From Varroa destructor (Eukaryota > Arthropoda > Arachnida > Mesostigmata > Varroidae), in assembly GCF_002443255.2 (NCBI RefSeq), contig NW_019211455.1:53654801-53718800 (forward strand): a DNA stretch of 64,000 nt, given 5' to 3'. Position numbers and translations under genes: made by a program. A model generated the notes under the pieces. The model ran no database searches, was not told the DNA's origin, and saw nothing but the letters and a program-made list of their open reading frames with translations. Every line of letters starts with the position of its first letter. Within the stretch, counting starts at the first letter, position 1. This document shows positions 36,061-47,611 of the stretch, piece after piece.

Positions 36061-36407
36061 CTAACACGGACCATTATAACAATATACACGAATATTCCCC
36101 CTTCGTTTAACGGCCGCAGCTCCAGCGACAGCAAAGCGTACGCTCGTTAGCTCATCCGTCCGCCTATTTCACCATAATGTCCTACCGAAGCGCGGCTCTC
36201 AAGCAACGAATCGCCCAGCTGCCCAGTCAATCGTCTTGCACAGAGCTCCGGAAGGCACTTCATCAATGTTCGTCACTCACTCAACATAGACGCCACTCAT
36301 GTCTGAGTCAATGTTCTTCCATTCCCGTTTATGTTTTTTTTTGCATCCGTCTGTCGGCTCAAACAGGTAGCAGCAATACGATTCCATACAGCTTCGACGG
36401 GCTATAG
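36061..36407 (+). CDS. Possible first coding exon, unproven (ATG at 36177)
   Basis: A GC-richer leader (from about 36100) precedes an ATG at 36177 that opens a 76-codon frame closing at 36407. Codons over the first forty residues favour G/C at the third position, unlike the AT-rich surroundings. The N terminus is polar and basic (MSYRSAALKQRIAQLP), with several Cys further on. After residue 50 the frame enters a T-run and looks non-coding. A CAG-GTAGCA donor-like site at 36364-36372 could end an exon in this frame. No domain is recognised, and the coordinates include the putative leader. Confidence 0.15.
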
Positions 36408-37740
36408 CCATCGAAAGGTCTCCGTTGTTTGGTACTGACTGCAGTTGCCGTCTCAAACGCCCCGCCGGCGTTCGACCCGGAAAACCCAATACGGGAAATT
36501 GCTGTTGGGCTGTTGTCTTGGCTAACAACTTATTATTGACTCTTGCTTGGCTGGATAGGATCACTCATTTTTGAAGTCACAGGCAGCAGCACCGCTGCTG
36601 GCCTGTCTATCGTTGCGTTAGTGGACGAATTGTACTACAGCCAGCAAATGACGACCACGAGGATGTTGCCATGATATCCGTTGTGCAACGGTAACTGCCT
36701 CGGCCAACTATGAGTCAGATGCGGCAATTCGGCGGGAGCGACTACAGTAAGAATGAAAAAAAGAGAGATCGAGGGCCACTAGAAGGCCCACCTATTGTTA
36801 CATATGCGTGAAGACATGTGAGCATCGTAAGATTTCTTCAAAGTGATAGTATAGAAAATGGACTGAGAAATTGAGGACAGCAACGAGCACTATAAATGGA
36901 ATCGATAAAAATTAACGAATCGCCTAGGCAAGCACATGTATGAGAGGACAACGGACTTCACAGTCGCAATGGACGAAGTGGGTTAAGGATGAAAATACAG
37001 AGGACCATTTTTAGCTGTAAACATCATTTTTCACTCCTGCTTCAATCTCAATTAGTGCTGCTATGCTAAAAGTATATGCAGTTATAATAATCGTTTATTA
37101 TACATGTAGCGTTTGATGCGTTATAGAAGTATGTAGAAGCTGATAGTGGTATCATTGTCTTGTATGAGCATAGCTCGCGTATATCTGTTTGGCCTCCTCA
37201 AACTGTTTAGGTACTGTCGCTTAAAGGATCGTTGCCATATATTATAATGTTGTTCGGTTGGAGACCTTTGTATAAGCTGATTGGATTGATTTTCGCTGAC
37301 CAAAGGTACGAATGTTTAGGGAATATATATACCTTTGTATAGGTACCCATTTAGGCGGCGTGATACAATCTGATCACGTAGCTATCCTCTGCGTCTTCGC
37401 TAGTCTAGTTAGATTGATAATCGTAAGAAACAGTGCAAAAATGGTATATTTTGAGGCCTTGCCAACTTTTTGTTGAGGTTGCCGTAATATTGCCTTGTCA
37501 TATGCGACGTCCAGTTACATACTTCGGCATTATAACACTATCATTCCATGGCAAGAACTTTGCTACCTGTAACTGCATCTGTCCGATTCCTCGAGTAATT
37601 ATGTAGCAGAGATGTTGTTCAAAACTTGCTCGATAATGTCTAGTCCGGTTTCGCATAGACCGCTTCGCTTTTCAACATTATAATGCATGTACTGCATGTA
37701 TCGCTTCATACATATTTTCTCTATATCGAATTAAGATGTA
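36408..37740. other. Non-coding DNA, nothing recognised
   Basis: Purine-rich at 36730-37000, otherwise mixed. Only short ORFs. Confidence 0.45.
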
Positions 37741-37769
37741 AATACGTGTTGGCGCCAACACCTCGTATT
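37741..37769. repeat. Bulged palindrome with TTGGCGCCAA core
   Basis: A perfect 14-bp palindrome, TGTTGGCGCCAACA (37747-37760), is flanked by AATACG on the left (37741-37746) and CGTATT on the right (37764-37769). The arms extend to 13 bp with a 3-nt bulge (CCT). TTGGCGCC resembles E2F-type and NFI-type half sites. Confidence 0.7.
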
Positions 37770-38632
37770 ACGAAAACGAAAACGCCGTATAGCGGATGTC
37801 CTAAGTTGTCATATGCAGGCACCATCTTATAGGTACCTATGTACTACCTTGGTGCTCACGCACTGCTATAAAGGTAGACATTTGGCAATTAAATGAATAG
37901 GATGTAATGTCACTTTGGGCAAGTTGAACTTGAGACGATTTATTAGTGAATCGTTAAGAACTTTGGAGAAAGATGTCTAGTTTTCATTTTTGATCAAAAA
38001 CATTATTGTTTGCCCATTTCTCTTGTGCAAAAGTTAAATGATGGCTTTTTCGAATATTATTGATATTTCTGTGTTTGGCTATCGAACCTGAACTATTTCA
38101 AATTTTTACAGCAGACCGCGAGGCTCAGACTTAAACGTTACACATACAAATATTATGGTTTGTTTTGATTTATAATACGGGTAAATTCGAAATGACCCGC
38201 TCAGGTAAGAGGACACAGGCAGCAGTTAATTGTATTGCTGGGTTAGTTCGTAGAATATTCTTAAAGAGACCCATTGCTATAGAGGAATAATAGGATGACC
38301 GCAACAGTAGGATAACATAGGACAGCACAGCTGTGCTAAAGTAATCATGAAATTAAGTAACAGAAACAGGCCAGGAGAATCAACAGTATGAACTTACTCT
38401 AACTATAAGGCTGCGATTACGAGGGTAAGTATAGAATTAGCACGACAAGCTACTGCAATCGGAACATTATAAAGGAGTAGGACTGCACTCGAGTCTTCGA
38501 TATTCATGTAAGCTTGAGATATCTCAAATCAAACCCATTAATATTAGCGATAGCCCGACGAGCAATGTTCAGCAAGCCTGTCGGATCCGGATCACGATGT
38601 GTCAATAGGAGAATGAGGTCCCCGTGACGCTA
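37770..38632. other. AT- and purine-rich non-coding DNA
   Basis: No ORF, RNA gene or array seen. Confidence 0.45.
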
Positions 38633-38676
38633 CGGTGGCAACTTGTTTACCTTCCAAAAGTCTGTGTTCGAAATCC
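38633..38676 (+). repeat. Possible tRNA-like (SINE) fragment
   Basis: CGGTGGCAACTTGTTTACCT resembles a degenerate SINE A box. It is followed about 30 bp on by GTGTTCGAAATCC (38664-38676), a B-box-like element with one extra A. It shares a GTTTxCCTxCCA layout with the better example at 30138. Confidence 0.22.
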
Positions 38677-41600
38677 AGCATGGATAAACTCCGTTTCAGG
38701 CTGTCTTAAGCAATGCTCAACAAAAGTACCGGACGGGTAACTCAACTTATTTAGTAGGAGAGTTGGATTTCTATAATAAGGTAGTTTCAATAAAGCTATG
38801 GGTTATTTCGGGTGTAAGCAAGTTACGGAACAGAAATAGAACGACCATGGTATATAACAAGGCACCGAGATGATCGGTTCGCAAAGACAGGTAGGCGGTA
38901 GCTTGTTTCAAAGAGAGAACAAAATTACTATAACTGACTAATTGAAACGGGACATCAGACCGGTTTTAGGATCGCCTAAATTCGTTAATAACTAGAACAG
39001 GTTGATTAAACAGCTGCACCAAAACTGGACTCGTAGGATGTTACAATGGGAAAACATGATAGCTGCAAAAGTGCAACGGGATTAGGCAAACAGGATTACT
39101 GTAATAGAATAGCTGTTGATAGGTAGGCAAACTATAGGCTTCAGGCTGGATGCATCATCAACCTAGCAGAGTAGTTGCAAAGATGAACAGTGAAAAGAGG
39201 CAAAAAACGCGTGGGCTTATCTAGTATGCCACTAAAAACCTATGCCTATGTGTGAGTTTATTTGCAGTAAATGGCCCAATCAAGGTCGCTTTGATCAAAT
39301 CATTGGGTCGATGGGTCTCGTCCTAAAGTGGGCTGTAGATTAGACTTCCTACAGAGTTGAACCTCTTTTTGAAAGGATTTTCTCTTGCTGATTTTGGGTA
39401 AATTCAACTCTTTTATAAGACTCGTTCGGCAACCGTCGAGATTTTCAGAAAATTTTCATTATACGTACCGTTCTTTCGGCCGCGGATAGGACTTCCGACA
39501 GACTGGTTGAGTATTTACGAGAATTGAGGCGACAAATTAATTTCAACGAGAAAAACAAAAAAATATATATAAATGGGCTTATTTAATAAATATAAGCAAA
39601 AATTATATGAACATTTGAAAGAACATGGTTACACTTCGTCACAGAACAATAAAACGAAAAAAAAATCTAGTAGGTTTAGAATTTACATTGGGTAGGGTCA
39701 CAACGACAGGCTTTCGTTTGGGTGAAGTCTATTTCGTTTATACTGGAAATTGAGGTCAGTTATTTTCACAGATAATGAGACAAAAACTCAAACATTGGCT
39801 GATTGCAACAAATATATACACGATAGGTTACTGAAACGTATCAGAGAATTTAATTCAATAGAATAACTGAACGACAAGAGTTATACGTTACTCAATCAAT
39901 CAGTCAATCAATCAGTTGATCAGAATAGACATCTAGCCGCACCAGCGAGCCGGAATCGATAAGCGGCAAAGGTATGAACTATGACGGAATACATTAACAG
40001 TGTATGTTTGAGCTATATTTTACGTTGGCCAGAGTGTGAGGCCAACAAAGCAGATCAGTTGAGCGGATTAAACGAACCAACGGCATAAAAGGCCCAAACC
40101 AGGACTCTGGGATCAGTCTAATTTGTGAGTCTAATCTAGTAATATATTAGCTATGCATCTTCCTGAATAACATTTGCCGTAACCTGCCAGGTGTGTGATA
40201 AGATGGCTGCGGTATGAATTTTAACTAACATTTGCTTTTCCTCTTCTGTTTCCTGTTTTCACGTTTTCAGAGCAAAGAGTCGAGTCGATCGTGCGCTTAC
40301 TTGAGCAGCCATCTCCGAAATAACTGGAATGGAAGAGAGAACTATATGATATCTAGACATTTTACACTGTCGCCATATTAAACATCTTTTTTCTCTGTTT
40401 CCTGCACGGCTGTGCAGGACAAATGTCGATCGACAAAGATCAGTGTTATTTGTTTCTATAAATAGTCACTTACTGTTTGTTGGACGTTGCTTTTGCTTTA
40501 GGCTGTAACAGCGCACTTCCTTCAGCAAGCGTCGACGGACTTACGCCAATGGACAAGAGTAACCAGTTTTCGGTCTGCTCCTAGCGTAATAATAGATCAT
40601 CATTAATTTACAAATATTTCAACGAGAAGACGATTTAATAAAAAAAAATAATAAAAAAAAAAAAGAAAGACACATTCAAAAATAGACACTTATTCAATTA
40701 ATACAAGCACAAAAAAGTGCTGTCTTCTGTGCTTTCGTTAAGCGATTTGGACACTTGAGCTTATATTCTGTCTGTGTATCAGAATCCTTATTACTCCTGG
40801 ATAGCCACGACTGGTCATCGTTGCCTGCTCCATAAATCAATGCCGGTCTGAACCAGCTACAACTTTAATTGGTACGGCAGGCTTTTGTTCGCTCTAGGCT
40901 TCCCTTGACTAGGATCGCGTCACTGCTATCATACGGTCTCATAGCTCAGGCCTACTTCCTCCAAAGCAGTATTTTTGGAAAAAGACGACGTACATGTTAA
41001 AAAGTAAGAGAAAGCCTCTCATGTAGAAGAAGCCAATTTCACTAACAACCAGCGAAATCTCCCTTCAAACTTTACCTCGTACCTTTCTTTGTAATAGCAA
41101 ACCTTTTGTGGTAGCGCATAGACTTTCTCTACTCAGAGCCGCTTTGAGCTACTGTCTTGTTACTATGTAGGATAAATTTGAATCTTATCTTTGTCTATAT
41201 CGTTACGCTATCGTGCTCGTTTTCGCTATATAATCACTTTAGTGTAAAATAGCCCGAATGACTGTATACTCTGTACAAAACGCAAACTCTACGTAACGTT
41301 AATAGGCCATGTTTATCTATAGTCTATTTTACGAAAATTCAATGAAACGGGCGAAACTTTTGGCAGACAATTTTATTGCCTTATCTACGGATCGTTCACT
41401 CATGTGTGAAAAATTGTATGAACGCATATGCTAACCACCTTGAAAATTTTTAAGTCGCTGTGACCGGTCAAGAAGACTGTCCACCGATGGTACTGCAACG
41501 CATGCGCCGCATAACATTCTCGGCATGTTGCATCACATTTCGTGCAGTGCACGTAACCCCTGAAAAATGAAAGCCTGCACATGTCGTGAGACAATATCTG

Positions 41601-42960
41601 CCTCGCCCTTTGCAGGTTTCATTAGTTCACGTACTAGTATTGATCATAAACTCGTATGCTCTTATTTGTATCTAGACATGCCAGTACCAGCCCTAGGAAA
41701 AATATAGGCTGAAAATAAAGCAGCTATACGAACTTCCCCTTTTGTGTTTGTGATTAAAAGGTCAACAAGGACCCATGGGTGACGCGGTCGCTTGAATGCT
41801 AATAACAGTCGATATTGACTATCAGCGATTAGATTGTTGTTATTGCAGATATATTGTTGTTATTACATATTCCAATTCCTTTTTGTTTAGTGTATATACA
41901 AAAATATCAGAACACAGATGCATTTCGACTTTGAGCCAACTAGCAGAAAACTTCCTACCAATATTTCTAATTTAAATTAAATTCTATTCAACCGACAATG
42001 TGATTATAATAAAAACAAAACAAAAAAAAATAACACTTGGTCTCCCTTTGTCGCGAAGTCCTACTAAAGACAACGTGTAGACCGTTCTAGCGTACTATGC
42101 TGCCCCAGTGATTAGAACTAGATGATCAACTGATGGATAACGTTGATCTCGGATGATAGCTAGATAATACGGATTGTACAAATCTCCTATTGTCAGTAAA
42201 ACGAGTGCCATAAACGATTTCCTTTTCAGAGGGTTTATACAGCTCAGCAGCACTGTCTGACTTCTCTGTCTGGAGGAAAGATCGGATAATGCCGCTGTGC
42301 ACGTACGTCTTTACGTGTGTTCGGGTTGGTTAAGTTTGGCGTATCTGTAACAGTGAACAAACGCCGACGGGACACATTCGTCGTGAAATGTCCGCCATTA
42401 CATGGCCTGCAAGTAACGGTACAGGCATTACTCGAATCTGTGACAGAATACACTCATTGCACTGGCGGTACGAGGAATATATTTTCAATACACATTTCTG
42501 CATATTGCTACCTCAATTTATTAAGACAGTTGCGCAAGCGCAGATCTATTGGGTCAAATAAATCAGAGTATTTTATATAGGACCGATCCATCGACACATG
42601 TGCGTATCCTCACAACATAATCGTTTCTGATAAAAGAAATAGCACGTGATCGCATTGAGGCGACTAGATCTTCTCTAGTGTCCAGCGCTTTGTGTGTTCG
42701 CGCTCAAGAAGAAAATACAATGCATTTGCAATACTAGCCATAAATATGGTATCATAGAACGCTCAGACTGTCCTGGATAGGTGAGCTGCTGTCCTGAAGT
42801 CGCCGTTTAACTGGTAAGAAGGAAACTGGGTAGTCCCACGAGGCAGCCAAGGATCAGGGACAGAGAACTTTAACGGTGAGAAAGTGAAAGGACACGAATA
42901 GCCTTGTTAAGCGATTTTACGCTATTGTCTATAGCATTTCTGCTGGCTGTTTTTTTCTAG
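38677..42960. other. Long AT-rich interval, no gene seen
   Basis: Few ORFs above 60 codons exist. At 39892-39915 there is an imperfect TCAA tetranucleotide repeat, and A-rich runs lie around 40639-40670 and 42009-42029. At 42317-42580 one plus frame is open for 87 codons from GTG without a recognisable motif, overlapped by a minus frame. Confidence 0.45.
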
Positions 42961-43012
42961 TTCGATGGTCACACTGGCTCTAGCGACCGCTAGAGCTAGC
43001 GTCACCATCGAG
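42961..43012. repeat. Long fold-back hairpin (about 24-bp stem, 4-nt loop)
   Basis: Arms at 42963-42984 and 42989-43010 are complementary at 19 of 22 positions (for example CGATGGT with ACCATCG, and GCTCTAGC with GCTAGAGC), closed by the loop GACC. One further pair plus a G-U pair extend the base. Confidence 0.8.
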
Positions 43013-44309
43013 TCTGTCACTTTCATGCGAATGTAAAACACGTTGTGGTAGGTTTGTGCGTTCTTCGTTGCGGTAGCCGGCGGGCAAACGCTTTTGAACT
43101 ACCAAGCTGCGAAGACGGAACGCTGATATTCCGTCTAGACCGATGCGCTGATGGAGATGCTAATTGTTGGCTAGTAGCTGTTTCATAACATTTACTATAC
43201 AGGTTCCTACAGATTCTTGTCCTCTTGAGATATCGTACTTTTTGCGATGATTAAATTGGCGGCCAATATCATTGACTACATATCAAATTTTCGTGATGTT
43301 ATTTAGCTACTATATACAGTTATCAGTGATTTGGGGGTTGTTTAGTCGTACTCCATAGCCGCTACTATAGTTCTAGTGCACTGCGTCATAACATACTATT
43401 ATCGATGAAAATAACTTGTTTTAACTAACACTTATTTTTGTTAGCTACAACTGATAATTGTCCATTGCGGATTTTACCATAGAAACTTTTCAGCTTGTGA
43501 TGACCAAGCAATTATTATAAACCGTAGTACGGGTAAGCTGAACATTATAAAGTCAATATTCTTTCAGAGCGCGGCGAATTGCTAGGAACTTTTAATTCTA
43601 TTGAGAGATATATAAGTAATTAGGTCCGTTCAGCCTTTTGAATCTACTGCTCTCTATAGAGATTCTTAACCCATATGACTAGTAATCGTTGCAGGGTGGG
43701 CTTGTTAGATAGCTCTTATCACCTTTGCGTGTAGTTACCGTCTAGAGAACCGTAAGGATACCTGAACTAGATGAAACACTATTACGTGAATCACTGCACT
43801 ACTATTTATGTTTATGTTATAATACTGTTTATGGGCGCATTGGTTACCCATTTTATATCCGAGGCTAAAACTTCAACCCACGATGACAACGAAGTAGCAC
43901 TGCTTCAGCGTTTTTTTCTTTCTTTCAGTGTTTTTCTAACTCTGCGCAATAAATTGCTTTGTTTCGAACCTAGATATAATCGTCGAGTCTTCGCCGCTTA
44001 TTTCCTGACGCATTTGCTATCGGTACTTCAACGAGCCTATACACTTCCAAGTTCTTATTCGGTGGCACCGATAATCTCCGCAAGCATTCTGGGTTGGGCT
44101 GACGAGACAAGCTAACTTGCTTAGTCTCGCCATTTGTTTCACCAGTAGCTTTTTTTCGTCTGCCTGTTACGGCAGAACAATCAGTTCTGTTCGTGCTTTT
44201 CCTGCTATCTTTCTCTTCCAGTGGTGTTTTCTTTTGACCGAAATTTAGCTGCGCAGCTGTCAGCTGCCGAACCCCGACGTTTGAACGATGCACTTTCATC
44301 TTTTACAAC
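43013..44309. other. Non-coding DNA with an undecided open stretch
   Basis: At 43771-44115 plus and 43970-44299 minus, frames of about 110 codons overlap. The minus frame starts at ATG, is hydrophilic and ends in a basic cluster (NKRRRLDD). The plus frame is hydrophobic. Neither shows a known domain. Confidence 0.3.
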
Positions 44310-44323
44310 GGTGGCGGTGGCGG

Positions 44324-44354
<31 letters not shown>

Positions 44355-44367
44355 GGCGGTGGCGGCG
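44310..44367. repeat. (GGC)n trinucleotide repeat with GGT interruptions
   Basis: About nineteen triplets, mostly GGC with interspersed GGT. On the minus strand one frame reads the tract as about twenty Ala/Thr residues and stays open into a basic segment (FKRRG), closing near 44218. This could be a poly-alanine exon or pure coincidence. Confidence 0.9.
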
Positions 44368-46047
44368 ATACGCTTACAGCGCCACTGACGACGTCAGCTG
44401 CACCAACAGCACTACCCCGTATCACCCCGGTACACTACGGGTAGGCCAGCCCGGTGATCCGAAGACATCGTAATAATAGGACCCTGTTCGTGTGTTTTAG
44501 CAGCAGCATGCCTTATAACAAAGCTAAAGTGTTTTTTCTTCCTCTTCTATCGTATATTGCGTGAGGCGTTTAGCGTCATCCGCGTATTGCTATTCAGAGA
44601 TAACCGTGGATGTTACTGCGCTAGCGAATACTGACAGTTCAATGAAATTGCTAGAAGCAAACGGAAAAGGAAAGCGTTACAAGCTTCATGTTCTATCCGA
44701 ATAGGGGAAAAAAGCAACTTCAGAAAAAAGTGTTGTCCGATTTGATCTGACACTGACGTACAAGCCTAGCGCGACGAATATTATATATGTAGTTCTGTAC
44801 GCAATTATTGGGAAAAGGTGGCACAAGGAAGCATTGGCAATAATGTGTGTGTATCGTCGTATCGGATAGCTCATATAGAAGCAGAAGAAAGTTTTTGAGA
44901 CAAGAAAACAAAGGTTCACCCTTTCTGGGCAGGTTGAACGACATTGAAAAGCATCTTGCACTCTTATTGATACTGCGACGGTACGGAAGCGTAATAGCCA
45001 ACTATGCAGCCACGCAACAATTGGCCTGAAAAGCCCAAAGAGCGAATGGGGTGCTTAGCATATAGGTTGAAAAGGATTAGAAATCATTGTTCGGATACCC
45101 CGAACCACAAGAAAACACTACGTAATTTGTGTGAATCACAATTTCGTATATGGTAGAATTATTGCTTTTCGACCCAATCAGATGCTTTCGGTTACGGAGA
45201 AAGCGAACGTCGCTATTCTGTGCATGTATATGTGAGCGTATAATTATACGCCGTACGTCAACGTGCCGTATGGCAACGGTCGGTCTTCAATTTAACGAAT
45301 CGCTACTGGTAAACAGCATAAAGCGAGTGGCAACAGCAGCGGCTCGAACGATTTCGTAGAAGCTACATGGGTTGCGGAGACACTATGAGTTTTTTGGCGG
45401 TAGGATATCGAATGTCGGCTGGCTGCAGGAGCCGCTTCGTGCCGGTCGTAGATCCCACACCGTCTGGGTTTACATGTGTTTGTGACGCCTGTGATGGTAC
45501 TAGTAAAGGCAATGGCAGTTATATGCCAGCAGCGTTCATATTGCTTACGCGGTAGATTTGTCATCCTGTTTAAACGGGAAACGCTGACTGACTGAACAGC
45601 CGAAGCGAAATATATGTTGTAAGAACTCCGTAAGTAAATAGACGGACGAACCATTGAAGGTTGATGGGATCTACTGTAGCATAGTGGATTCAACTAATAT
45701 GGCACTATTATGCTACCCAATACTCAAAGCGTCTATCAAACAACTAGTCTGGATAGCTGAAAAGAATAAAGCACTACTTCCTGCGCGGACAGGCAGTGTG
45801 AGAGTTCCCGAACGGACAAGAGTGCTGCTCCCTTTCACACCTGTTCCTGCCTCCTTATGCGATACAAAGCCTGCGTAGATCGAATCCTATATTCTATAGC
45901 GTTAATTAGCCTGTTTAGAAAATTGATACGAGATAAATTTAGTAATCAGTAGACTGAACAACGTAATCAGAATGCTCCGGCGTAAATTTTTTCCCGATTT
46001 GGGCCTGTATTTAGTGAGACGTGTATTAAATTCTATAGCATCTGCAT
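44368..46047. other. Intergenic or intronic DNA, no gene called
   Basis: Several ORFs of 60-133 codons overlap on opposite strands, without motifs. ATTCTATAG occurs at 45891-45899 and 46030-46038. Confidence 0.4.
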
Positions 46048-46090
46048 ACAGACTGGCCTGACTTTAATAATATAAGTCAGGCCAGTCTGT
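46048..46090. repeat. Perfect 17-bp inverted repeat
   Basis: Arms ACAGACTGGCCTGACTT at 46048-46064 and AAGTCAGGCCAGTCTGT at 46074-46090 flank a 9-nt AT-rich loop. There are no mismatches. A direct TA duplication or transposon body is not evident. Confidence 0.9.
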
Positions 46091-46756
46091 TAGCTAGCAG
46101 TACCCCCTCCACTACTTCTATAGGACATTAACTGTCTGGCCCGCTGGCCCTTGCAAACAGATATGGACTTGTTGTGTTTATTCCCATTTATTATGACTAC
46201 TATTATTATTGTGAAAAAAACAACGTGACGTGAACCTTTACAGCCGGCCAAGAACAAACAGAATTAACATTAATTTTAAAGCCGCGATCATTCGCTTCAA
46301 AATATAGATGTCTAAAGTGATGTTTGTCCAAATGACGAAGGTTGTGTTTGTCGTTGCACGCGGCCGCGAACGCAAACGGGCCAAAAGAACCATTAAGTCT
46401 TGCCGGCTATGACTGTGTCTTCACCCATTTTAATCGGCGACCCAGACAACAGTAAAATTAGCAGTTTTTTTTCATCGCTTCCATTTGCGTTTCAGCGTCA
46501 CAATGATTGGCCATTGTTTATCATATAAACTATGTGATCTACTATAAGTGGCCGAATCGAGCTTAGCAGACCGTTTTTCCTTGTAAAACAAATACAAAAT
46601 AAAGGATACTAATGATACTCAGAGAAGGTTGCACCACTCTAGGATACGCGGCTTTTTGTGCGTTTTTCTTACAACAAACCTCTTTGCCGCGTCGGCCTAT
46701 ATAATGTAGTCCAATCGTTCCAGAGAGCCAACAACACAAAAACAGCAAATGTGTTC
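46091..46756. other. Non-coding DNA, nothing recognised
   Basis: Only short ORFs and AT-rich sequence. Confidence 0.45.
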
Positions 46757-46800
46757 TACACACATACACATATATATATACATATATATATATATATATG
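46757..46800. repeat. (CA)n/(TA)n microsatellite
   Basis: Short CA-type repeats grading into a long TA alternation. Confidence 0.9.
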
Positions 46801-47574
46801 ACGATTACAATTAACGCATTCTAGTAGTTTTGTCGGATAAACAATACTGGTGTTATATTTTGTTTTTTCGACATACATAAAACTATACTGACACAACCTA
46901 GCTGACTATGTTCACCTTCAGCTTCTCGTTTCGTGCCTACGATGAATCCGCCGAAAAACAGCCTTACTCAGCCTTACTCTTCGTTAGTAGAGTACTACAA
47001 GACTGGCCTAGCGCTCGTAACGTATAGCTAACTGTCCCCCATGTTTAGCAGGACTCGTTTCGCAACAAGTTTATCACGTATCTTGCACTCGTCTCCCCCG
47101 CCTGCCCTCGATGCACATACTTTTCGTGTTTATTTTAACCGAAGCGGCAGGAACTAGCTTTAATACATTGTTTTACATAAATCGACAGACCGGAAATATG
47201 ACCGGTAGGCAGCGGCGTTGCTGAACGGCGAAAAAGCGCCCTTTATTGGTCGGTCGGTGGGTCGGTGGGTCAACTTGTTCGTCTGCATTAAACGGCGAAC
47301 GTCTTTTGTTTCATTGTCTCGTCGATGCGCGGTAACGTCTGTAGCGGCAACGCGCGGGATGATCGAGTCATGGTAAAGGTTGTTGCTAGTACCGTCCTGT
47401 ATAGCATTTTTCGTCCATTTGTTGTTAATCATTTACTGTTTTTTGCTATTGTTATTCTTCGATTCATTCCGTCTGTGCTGATCGATTTCTACGGAAGACG
47501 ACAGTTTTGTCTCGTTCCATAGATTCGTTTGCTCTGACGTGTTGTCTAGTTAACAGTGGGTCTTTCGATGCCTG
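46801..47574. other. Non-coding DNA with a small GGTC/GGTG repeat
   Basis: A short GGTCGGTGGGTC repeat lies at about 47248-47270. Overlapping ORFs on both strands (47160-47522) have no motif. Confidence 0.4.

Positions 47575-47611
<37 letters not shown>
47575..47611. repeat. (CAGC)n tetranucleotide repeat
   Basis: About nine CAGC units without interruption. Confidence 0.95.
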
